Source of the DNA: a virus
Length of the DNA stretch: 46,580 nt
Virus record (IMG/VR): IMGVR_UViG_3300032241_000538
Span: 1 to 46,580 of that record
Direction: 5' to 3' (one strand)
Both the position numbers and the translations under genes were made by a program. A model generated the notes under the pieces. That model was not told the origin of the DNA and made no database searches. It saw nothing but the letters and a program-made list of their open reading frames with translations. Shown here in pieces: positions 32,601 to 34,673 of the stretch; the stretch's first letter is position 1, and every line of letters begins with the position of its first letter.

Positions 32601-33874
32601 TACGTATTGATGGAACTAATGGATCTGTACAGTTAAACAACAATACTTACTATGTAAAAGTTATTAGTTCTACTGTTGTTGATTTGTATAACACTCCATA
32701 TAGTGCAGCATTATCTGCCGTAAATAACCCAGTTACAGCAGTATCAACTTATACAGGTGGCGGTTATGTTTGGTTAGACGGATCATATATCTTATCTGAT
32801 ACAACTGCGTCTGCAACTGCAACCAATGGCACTATTACAGTTACAACAAACACAGGTCTATCGTTGATTGTAGGAACCCCAGTTTACTTTACACAAAAAG
32901 GTGTAACATTGGGAACAACATTTAGTTGTGGCATAGTAGCAGGTCAAGAGTACTATGTTTATGATAGTAACGCTTCAAGTTTTAGAATATCAGCCACACG
33001 ATATGGTTCGGTTCTACCATTAACTGCTGAAACAGGGTTAACAATTAATGTAACACAATGGCAACACATAAACGTTGATAGATTGTGGGTAACAGTAAAT
33101 GGATATCGTGTGCCTTCAAGTGCATTGCGCATTAATCCAGGAAATTATGTCAGCATACTTACAACTATACAGTCAAGCGACACAGTAATTATTACAAGTA
33201 TGATGCCAAGCGCAACGCCAAACGAAATGGTATATATTCAAAATGTCAATCAAGACGATGTGCCAACAGTTTATAATTCTAATTCAAACACAACATGGTT
33301 AACACAACCATTGGGTGATTTAGATACCATAATTTACGTTAATGACGCAACCCAACTTACAAACAAAGTAGTTCAAAATACTACAGCCTCAACTGTTGAT
33401 CCAGTTACTGGCAATATAGTAGTTGGTCTAACTGTAGACAAAAATACAGTTACTAACATAGTAGTTTACAATAACACTACAGGTCAAACAGTTCCTTCAA
33501 GTGATTATACGTTTATTGTAGTTGATTTAAGCCCAACACTATCGTTTGCTTCGGGCGTGTCTATTGGAAACAGTCTAACAATTACTATGTTAGAGGGCAA
33601 TTTAATTTACGTCAACGGCGAACAAATTAAGTTTGGTCTAATAAACTTAAGCAACAACAGTTTAACAAATATACAACGTGGCGCCAATGGCACATCACAG
33701 CAAACATATATTCCTGTATACACTACAGTAAGAGGACTATTATCTATTAACATGCTTCCTGAAGTCTATTACAACCAAACATGGAACCCAATACCAGGTG
33801 TTTATAACACTACATTAGGGGATCCATTGCAAATTGCAACAACTACACCAGCAAATATCTTAAACATGGACTAA
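14603..33874 (+). CDS. Giant 6423-aa virion protein in the gp7 position
   Basis: A single frame of 6424 codons, 41% of the window, starting at an ATG 5-6 nt after AGGA. No frameshift or internal stop is present. It follows gp6, where T4 has gp7 (1032 aa). The N-terminus (LDFLPEIFQTPTNQQFLSAT, then FYSWDSFVNLDPLVNFNQYY) and RPILEFYPNLRLFNSG (about residue 665) match what I recall of very large structural proteins in aquatic T4-like phages. Aromatic-rich conserved-looking stretches lie near residues 1380-1700 and 3176-3716. Repeated modules follow: about a dozen 'FTG...YYV...F.IS' units, three 'vGTTDFTavGA' units, an FG-GAP-like region (about 2500-3090), two 'GE.I.y...RG.NGT' units (about 3750-3800 and 6333-6370), and a BNR-like region (about 5010-5370). 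A baseplate-linked fibre or wedge role is likely. Tape measure is unlikely: there are no coiled coils or membrane segments. Confidence 0.85.
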   Translation: MATKIRTLDFLPEIFQTPTNQQFLSATLDQLVNPPDLQKIQGYVGSRYGYGVNPNDYYVTEPDVTRTNYQLDPGVVFTQPGTSTATDFISYPGLIDALNTAGGVTNNNNRLFNSQFYSWDSFVNLDPLVNFNQYYWLPEGPPSVTVAASTVYSTETYVVNDQPTGYFISTLNSAGGSINPTLTLLRSGVYEFVVNQPTDFWIQTQPGISGRNPSNPNQTTREIFGVTNNGANSGVITFAVPQSNAQQDLNIPGNNLVSVVSNISYQNLNGAPLSSIGSIDGVTSLNGLTVMFYDTGVPNEIAYTDNTWGNTEYAQNDPNITAPQNITITATSSTGNVITCSSVEGMQVNQSIAFTGVSFGGITVSPIDSNGNITDVQIYYVKSINATDNTFTISSALGGPAVSLTTATGTMNAIINDMEWEQGCYSSVNNNFYKITLAGDPSNPVILLSLAGQIPVNQKITAVYGNTYGGLSFYLDTYNNIEIIPLITAPLNTLYYQDGRDPNKVGTIQLIDNNIFNQLDVTTQIIGQKNFTSSNGVVFTNGLKVTFDGDVIPSSYLSGEYYVSGVGVAIELLPVDTFVVPEPFTGSVYNTYSTEPYDTTNYDDSLYIPVTPDYITIARDSLSLNAWSRSNRWFHIQVIQDTATYNNDPSILTTYGSQQNKAVRPILEFYPNLRLFNSGTAGKLPVDFIDFRTTDALNDVAGQPVYYPDVEVYTSYTANIAAATNAVSTTITVAASAVNGTFAVGMYINDSQNVLPPTAQITEISGTTTLTITVGWDDALTIPTTNNVSLVADQESNQNYILFSGARIIFAADPNENNKIFIVNITTVDTGSKPVIVLSETPDGNIVDNNLVAVLRGYNYQGYSFYYNIDAWVEAQQKTTVNQAPFFDVFDSNGISFSDPTVYLGTNFAGSTLFAYGVGTGTTDTVLGFPLRYSSVNNIGDISFDVTYNSQTFDYITSQTPITQNISTGYVYNMTGIETFERLIGWQTAVGPSVQYQVFSFNYYEGNTNANVFECDIVPVSTDSTPWPVIEVFVDGEIQPNSNYTVSIIRSSTIVTVTIPNTIVNGTVQIFLLSDQVSANAYYEIPTNLSNNPFNTDITVANTGDIRRQYESIFYNNPNFTGTVLGSNNYRDLGNLVPWGNVLIENSASLVLPGTFLRNLNYNIFDSIAYNSKKYIEYKNLIVSTVNSYPFSQTYDPAYILNTALDVITATKDNSMSFFWSDMLPAKAPYASNVYTFNNSLQTTIYPLTQTYNFETANYNGVLVYLARTVNGLTTTQQLIKGVDYTVSTTAPSLEITIELLPGDVVTINEYNQTYGSYVPNTPTKLGLYPAYVPGVVLDSDYAQPTYFIRGHDGSYNKLYGDYIAETNILIDFRDQALLEFETRIYNNLKLSNTLPILEQDIVPGFFRNSDYSYEEWLEAYEPGFLNWVGQNRLNYQTQYYDPNNQYTWNYNTTTNKVDNTQIGIGYWRGVYKYFYDTFTPNTTPWELLGFTSEPSWWTSRYGAAPYTSNNLVLWGDLEAGINYNNGDPVIIPQAVRPGLSKIIPVDSQGNLVSPFVSVVKNYYNPNFKQNWEVGDIAPVELSYRRSSSWPFDFMRIQALLKPAEFFNLGVYVDNYQYNAEFNQYLFNGNNHLLLNEIPVYGNGTAVTSYINWIVDYQKQYGIDATTAITTLLNNLDVRLVYRLAGFSDQNLLNFYVQSTNPNSNNSTLLIPNESYQVLLYSNPPYSGLKYSSVIVQILQNGFYAITGNSQTSAYFTVLTPKNDGQTTTITVDNLTVKVAKNYTDVEQVIPYGTQFISIQQVAEFLASYGAYLEANGVQYQYQVNSILLNWTQMISEFLYWTLIGWQPGALTTLNPAAYELTIDLPNQIVQPLSVQGANFVLNQNLYPIKNSDLNILRDGTLFNVAPLRTGDTISYGQFNLSNFENACVFDNYTLFGDTIYDLTTGTRQNRIYVRGSKTASWDGTYTASGFIINNNNVVQWQPSQRYTKGQIVLYKNQYWIATDIIQPSATFQQQYWKISNYNQIQTGLLPNSSTQSAESQYFYDTNVATINNDANLLGYSLIGYRQRDYAALVDLTDTTQVNVYQNLIKTKGSLNAVNAFVGADLPAKLPAGGINYNLYENWAIQTSSYGGTTNNNFVQFRLNAGELLGNPSVVGLTDGVYTTGVEQEVPLTSLYNYSGLITDPNILSTIPYVPSTLFSEAGYVNFNDVKMSSYFYSNLATAVSQQGTIVPITNFYVGDYVWVANYLNKWQVYTPTSIGQVVLVQNNLNNTCTVTFSAPHNLSQYDLIAIVNFNSQVDGYYSVSNIVDNFRITIFLNISNSTRQIVGQGVAMYLTSQRVASPADVINLPLIDFEFEPNTVWVDTNTDGSWAVYQKTLNYTYEQEFNYEESTAFGTAVCYNQDLGGYLLSDPGTVYRYDYDPLNGQYNIFQQLTGNASTYGSTITNEQQIYVVSQTTSDPAVYLYTLNTNNILSDNLIPYQTNTNADNTRNYSSYQGKITAPTGVTNFGYSTALSGDTNWLYVSDIVDNKVYVYKKQNILLQAGYFVTGETYTITSVGTTDFTTCTDQSDYPIQNKVGTVFVASNAGTGTGTASQCTYVLSTVIDGSGFSSSGDNFGNSIATDYYGDTVIIGAPGVDYSSSVQNYGSAYVYDRSKQNFVTGIINSALVPTFNLAWTPTTLTKTPTSVTTGNQIVLSNTTGITNGMPIIFTGTSFGATGLQQNVVYYVLSVVDGTHITLKASRNTTTPVTLSSGVLTGGVATAQNHGITVSVNGNTVQDNNYAVVGTQLIYTGTLTTGDIVTVDDNVFTLVQTLTTENTPEIGVQFGTSIDTTQFATEVIIGAPFELTTQLNEGAVYRFTNAGGKYGTIYGTSAVNVTSLRPLLINGFAVYVIGNASSVATSINQANILNVQASATSDNKLIISLINPNLSQANEELIISTLDPLAFGELGIQPYTLTQTILCPHDEGATQFGTTVKFNEQGSFVASAPVGTRFESTTFDQIEYPDNDTIFDNNTTQFIEQYANAGAVYMFDYLGVYNENINNTGNFVYAQSVNAQDTNYGLQPRYGTALDFVDNRVVIGTPNFKGVPNTIESDFVYGNGQVITYVNNVGTSDWSVYRQSSPIVDINKIGYAQIFSATSNQTLVNLDYFDPQQNKLLGAVAENIDYIANTDPASYNTGSVTQRGIVWGKEHVGNIWFNTQNVRFVNYHQNDVTYNSAYWGILFPGSDVAVYTWVESNVPPVNYAGPGEPYNTNSYSVETILNSSQAAVLVYYFWVRNTGVIFTQQGKNLSDTVLAGYIASPQNSGISYVSPVLPNVFSLYNSSAYLNGTDSIFNIAYATGTTNDAYHQEYALIRENYPEDFLPGLPNFDNKNPSLLYQRFLYSLSGVDAIGQVVPNPFLPIHVQTGVSARPRQSFFLDRFLALQNYIQFANNVLIQYPISETRENATFLFTSGEFYNTSDFWSYVNWWASGYDDSVRSSVVVPIYADLETLTVAPGTIVKVQQNGKGFSEWYIYNTDGTWTRIGLQNGTIQISSNLYNYPAAGYGFAGNFFGTTPFDQYPSEETYWIARALNEQIFTSELLIYRNQSLILMFQYISTEAVSSQNYLTWLNKTSLVDVSHNIRNLVPLENYQSDNQDFLSGYLSEALPYHVYIKNFTYVYTGSETYAGNITDFDLPSQYNSSIKQFISPELVYSQADNIVTFLPTASIWQEQQYNDWFNNYGVSLTGQNNVLITTVAQYVSIGSNSIYVTNSSGFPLNGIVTISGEQISYSSIDRNLGILYNLIRGYNGTPISTHLPGENIYIDLPPVLLLNGGRGYVNPPRVTAYIDTSIYPEPRVPAQLEAVMGLDTVVGINVINPGEGYAVLPEIIIDSSEVVVFAGTNINVGLNTITIYSSLLQTGDLVKYIESTTNTGPSGLVDNQWYYVGILQTTPVVVIALYANYSDSINDRNRVNITSQGNAVDNTLNLSARASAISTAVPVRENVINIKFDRTTYQSQVSDWASDTFYGSFFAGDLLNKEQVSSSNYTLENTQPNISTILASAQGAVFEITNVSNNQQVEWSTLSRSISNTFAATNSIRLSVADEQIISASNLVVGQQYTINFVGTTNFTAVGAAFNNVGTTFIATGSTTGTGTVIFNKNVAISGSTIGMTVGMPIQFTGVIGSSGLNIDTVYYVKSILNYTDFTISATIDQYGNPGSVYSLNDFTVPTSGLNCFVAQVINTAQLTVNYPGIRQVTTVTADKFSQRGYFTCPTSVLGTGGTQGFYIGLPVFFVGDVFGGVIPNITYYVLSILDNQNFTLAANTDVFTLTVNSTSSVTNYVNLNSTFGLNVNDPIVINDGYIAGIQTNDFGNILSDTIYFVSEIIDDNNITISTSYNGPVVSLETVGPTTLVAAGSMTAGQTYTIYFVGTSDFTLVGASSNAIGTIFVATGSTTGNGTVQSVYEATLTSQANTLQLSSATGSMTINLSLPVSPGQVNGQLFNLYKTSQITPNVSNGTITNQITGTIGALITTLNYAAITSSNGTNGYYVNMPITVGSGFTSLPAGLYYITSIGTISVIVTSTDSSTNRLTCSSNAALYLNMPIIFSNSSIGGIIIGQQYFVASIVGTTHFTISETQGGSTFVVTTDSGAMTGTGSPYITVSTTMSGSNVVLSNEPVSPPASVTLQQSPQNVAQFAIGYQVGGYSVIIENGGSGFAINNIITIPGTTVGGESPANDITLQVNGIDSDGAITSVIVTGTVPSSTENQYYLKVTGTNTFEVYTNPLMTIPVSGINFPYTGFTTSTVTHVNSSTSALTVADSSVFNLYDPVVFTGNIIPTTTDIVADTTYYVYEILSPTTFAVSAQPGVAPAIAMLTTVDVDFTVSKAGSYAFLPEPFYFNQSIVRFNEQVYVCIVSNNDTEFVYGKWQQLDSGDRRLNALDRIVGYYQPTVNMPSYSYYQNEAIQLGVPTIDFSQLVAGTEYPNSTYLGNQFQPGLQLPVAIELQDKPFYPTDINLAGIIYNGVTYVAPANISTGAALATNTTDDTWNITNLTTSNTGLTSINYTNNLYLLTCTNSATPILRSFDGVTWSSLGYYTSNYVTTLNLAGLSLNDSTYGNGIYVAVGSAILTSTDAINWTETLSFTGPLPTTLYSVTYVSIPTFTGFIAVGAGQRYDYSTGFTEIVDCNVVYTSTNGVQWSPVQYFSYNGLYYVTSNGTCIVAVGQNGIIYTSTNGTNWNGITETNVLSANGTNNVLNVGNTSGLTTNAPIRFSQSFNNIVAGTTYYVNTIVSNTQIKISATNGGGVLTLNSENPVGLCTLNIYPTYGNLTNVNYINSTLVALGSDGVLVTSTDNAATTWTTHTTGTTENLKGSVYHSGTYTIVGDNNTILQSTNLSTWTDGANFTTPDTIYNVQGSPFLDGYGPEELVAGVVRDNLTMLITTRPGVNWDVTEYAHNGYNVVSTVVSPTSETQTVYSFADFGVRVPTVLSVYVVNGTTNLCTGLYNGVDYTVNWLNKTITLNSALPYYPITYSLRIDLYEAGNGFQLVKSSTDYNPIINNFTTGFDEIELDCNFIASISAGNGAVQPATSPVETTATQTIASTNSIICDDVSQFVVNSSIYFEGTTFGNIQQGPAVSYYVKTISISTSSITVSASIVGGIAGPTFSLTNATGSMVVIISSGNETYWTPPLVTNKGVALTPGVLNYASATSSTNNHILCNSTSGIVVNSPIVFDNDIFGGINALQTYYVKAIIDNNNFTISSTVGGSTLTLTTAVGTSSFITYDYAIGAADNNITAKLIFSNPYDNADNFITYTILGETLPIQYGYTIPQTQLFTGNGATKTFTLSNYIGGDNASNAIVEVAGIRQTATAYSFDVATNQITFTSAPANGSTIAITTYNDTENQYLNTQYDITGNTVANIVSISNALSTPITTVATASSSSTNQITVTSTVGFIVGATVLFQGTSFDANITTGTIYFVKQVINGTHFTIANQTGTLITLAGGSGAMEVSVGGQPAVRVTTGIAHNLSDNNIIRIDGTNGSVQLNNNTYYVKVISSTVVDLYNTPYSAALSAVNNPVTAVSTYTGGGYVWLDGSYILSDTTASATATNGTITVTTNTGLSLIVGTPVYFTQKGVTLGTTFSCGIVAGQEYYVYDSNASSFRISATRYGSVLPLTAETGLTINVTQWQHINVDRLWVTVNGYRVPSSALRINPGNYVSILTTIQSSDTVIITSMMPSATPNEMVYIQNVNQDDVPTVYNSNSNTTWLTQPLGDLDTIIYVNDATQLTNKVVQNTTASTVDPVTGNIVVGLTVDKNTVTNIVVYNNTTGQTVPSSDYTFIVVDLSPTLSFASGVSIGNSLTITMLEGNLIYVNGEQIKFGLINLSNNSLTNIQRGANGTSQQTYIPVYTTVRGLLSINMLPEVYYNQTWNPIPGVYNTTLGDPLQIATTTPANILNMD
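15580..15840 (+). repeat. First 'FTG-YYV' repeat module in the giant protein
   Basis: It encodes about residues 327-413, with the pattern N-V-ITCSSVEGM, FTGVSFGGI, YYVKSI, FTISSALGGPAVSLTTATG. This is an isolated copy of the module that is clustered near the end of the same protein. The pattern is like the phage repeats that databases often label 'E1 FCCH-like'; that label concerns fold similarity, not ubiquitin activity. Confidence 0.6.
22120..23880 (+). repeat. FG-GAP-like beta-propeller repeats in the giant protein
   Basis: It encodes about residues 2506-3092. At least five blade-like units show the integrin-type pattern 'FG.S-A...D....VIGAP....G.VY.F': FGYSTALSGDTNWLYVSDIV, FGNSIATDYYGDTVIIGAPG, FGTSIDTTQFATEVIIGAPF, FGTTVKFNEQGSFVASAPVG, and YGTALDFVDNRVVIGTPNF. 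One 'FTG-YYV' module and one 'vGTTDFT' module interrupt the series. Such propellers commonly bind proteins or glycans; the ligand here is unknown. Confidence 0.6.
26870..29160 (+). repeat. Cluster of 'FTG-YYV' and 'vGTTnFT' repeat modules
   Basis: It encodes about residues 4089-4852. 'YYV/YFV' modules centre near nt 27100, 27440, 27650, 28370 and 29060; each has a Cys/Thr-Ser lead strand, an 'xPIxF' turn, YYVxSI, and FTIS. Two 'GQ.YTI.FVGT.(N/D)FT.VGA' units (26870-27000 and 27775-27910) share TGSTTG(T/N)GTV. The copies are diverged in both DNA and protein, so the array is old or under diversifying selection. Confidence 0.6.
29640..30720 (+). repeat. BNR/sialidase-like propeller repeats in the giant protein
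   Basis: It encodes about residues 5013-5372. Successive units show the pattern 'S.DG..W' with variants SFDGVTWSSL, TSTDAINWTETL, TSTNGVQWSPV, TSTNGTNWNGI, TSTDNAATTWTTH and STNLSTWTDG, each followed by strands with VAVG or similar. T4 gp7 contains comparable 'RKSTDVRWS' segments, which supports the idea that the giant protein is a grown gp7 analogue. No sialidase catalytic set is visible. Confidence 0.55.
31290..33050 (+). repeat. C-terminal cluster of 'FTG-YYV' repeat modules
   Basis: It encodes about residues 5563-6150. Clear copies lie near nt 31320-31545, 31620-31850, 32300-32525 and 32800-33050, with a shorter relative at about 32550-32760 ('IAHNLSDNNIIRI...YYVKVISS'). Each carries the sequence of short strands ending in YYV/YFV and F-(T/R)-I-(S/A), then a Gly-rich turn and 'LTTATG'-like strand. 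Confidence 0.6.
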
Positions 33875-33880
33875 AAGATT

Positions 33881-34042
33881 ATGATAAATAATTCTATGAA
33901 TTTAAATAAGTCAAAAACTACAAACCAAACAAATAGCCAAAAAAAGCCCAATGAATTGGGCACATTGCAATTTGCCACACATTTAAAGATTTTTGACCCA
34001 CAAACCAAACAAGTTTTGGTAAATAAAAGGGGCGAAAATTAA
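33881..34042 (+). CDS. Small protein related to the N-terminus of the next gene
   Basis: A 53-codon frame from ATG 33881; a second in-frame ATG at 33896 would give 48 aa and lies 5 nt after a late promoter box, so it is the likelier start. The N-terminal half is Lys/Asn/Thr/Ser-rich. The C-terminal half (HLKIFDPQTKQVLVNKRGEN) resembles the first strands of the next protein (FLKIYDPNNLEVFVEKKNAI). Its TAA overlaps the next ATG (TAATG), pointing to translational coupling. It may be a short paralogue, a remnant of duplication, or a leader peptide that sets expression of the next gene. The 167-nt gap after the giant gene is otherwise empty of genes. Confidence 0.5.
   Translation: MINNSMNLNKSKTTNQTNSQKKPNELGTLQFATHLKIFDPQTKQVLVNKRGEN
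33883..33890 (+). promoter_or_regulatory. Late promoter box GATAAATA after the giant gene
   Basis: The box lies 8 nt after the giant gene's stop and ends exactly 5 nt before an in-frame ATG at 33896. This repeats the geometry seen at gp25. No ribosome site precedes that ATG. It would start transcription of the fibre region. Confidence 0.5.
33939..33961 (-). terminator. Minus-strand intrinsic terminator-like hairpin
   Basis: The stem GCCCAA (33946-33951) pairs with TTGGGC (33956-33961) around a 4-nt loop. Read on the minus strand the hairpin is followed directly by seven T residues (33945-33939). On the plus strand no T-run follows. It lies inside the small frame, so it might only reflect codons, but its form is that of a terminator for antisense transcripts. 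Confidence 0.4.
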
Positions 34043-34659
34043 TGATTAACTTAAGATATAAAGTAGAAGGGTTCTTAAAAATATACGACCCCAATAACTT
34101 AGAAGTTTTCGTAGAAAAGAAAAACGCAATTAACTATGAAAATATGAGTATTGCTATCGCAAATACACTTAGCGATAGAGGATATGGATTTATATATGAA
34201 ATGGCGTTTGGAAATGGCGCAGCCAGTGTCGATAGTACTGGTGTAATCACATATCTGCCACCCAACGTAACTGGTCAAAATGCTGCATTATACAACCAAA
34301 CTTACCAAAAGATTGTAGATGACAATAGTGCGTTCAATAATGACCCTACACGTAACAATATGACAGTTTACCATACTTCGGGTAATGTCTATACCGATAT
34401 TTTAGTTCAATGTTTATTAGACTACGGCGAACCTGCAGGTCAAAACGCATTTGATAACAGCACACAAACTGATAGCGCATATGTTTTTGATGAATTGGGT
34501 TTGTTAGCAAACAATGGCACAGATAGTTCAGGAAATGTAATTACAAGTTTACTAACACATGTAGTATTTCATCCTGTACAAAAGTCATTAAATCGCCAAA
34601 TTCAAATTGATTATACAATACGTATTCAAGCATTAACTAACTTGATTACTACAATTTAA
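34042..34659 (+). CDS. Conserved T4-like virion structural protein
   Basis: A 205-aa protein. The N-terminal strand pair LKIYDPNNLEVFVEKKNAIN leads to a helix and then YEMAFGNGAASVDSTGVITY and LPPNVTGQNAALYNQTY. The second half has THVVFHPVQKSLNRQIQIDY before the end. I recall this 'FGNG...YLPPN' type in structural gene clusters of aquatic T4-like phages but know no defined role; a baseplate or fibre-attachment protein is possible. The start overlaps the upstream TAA, with an AGGGG ribosome site (34028-34032). It sits between the giant protein and the fibre genes. Confidence 0.6.
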   Translation: MINLRYKVEGFLKIYDPNNLEVFVEKKNAINYENMSIAIANTLSDRGYGFIYEMAFGNGAASVDSTGVITYLPPNVTGQNAALYNQTYQKIVDDNSAFNNDPTRNNMTVYHTSGNVYTDILVQCLLDYGEPAGQNAFDNSTQTDSAYVFDELGLLANNGTDSSGNVITSLLTHVVFHPVQKSLNRQIQIDYTIRIQALTNLITTI

Positions 34660-34673
34660 GGGGAAAACTAAAG

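Noticed and set aside
26870-33050. Link to ubiquitin activation through E1 FCCH-like repeats
   Set aside because: Only the fold of the repeat is similar; no adenylation or catalytic cysteine domain is present.
14603-33874. Giant protein as tail tape measure
   Set aside because: It is strand-rich with beta-type repeats, lacks long helical or membrane segments, and follows gp6, not the tube genes.
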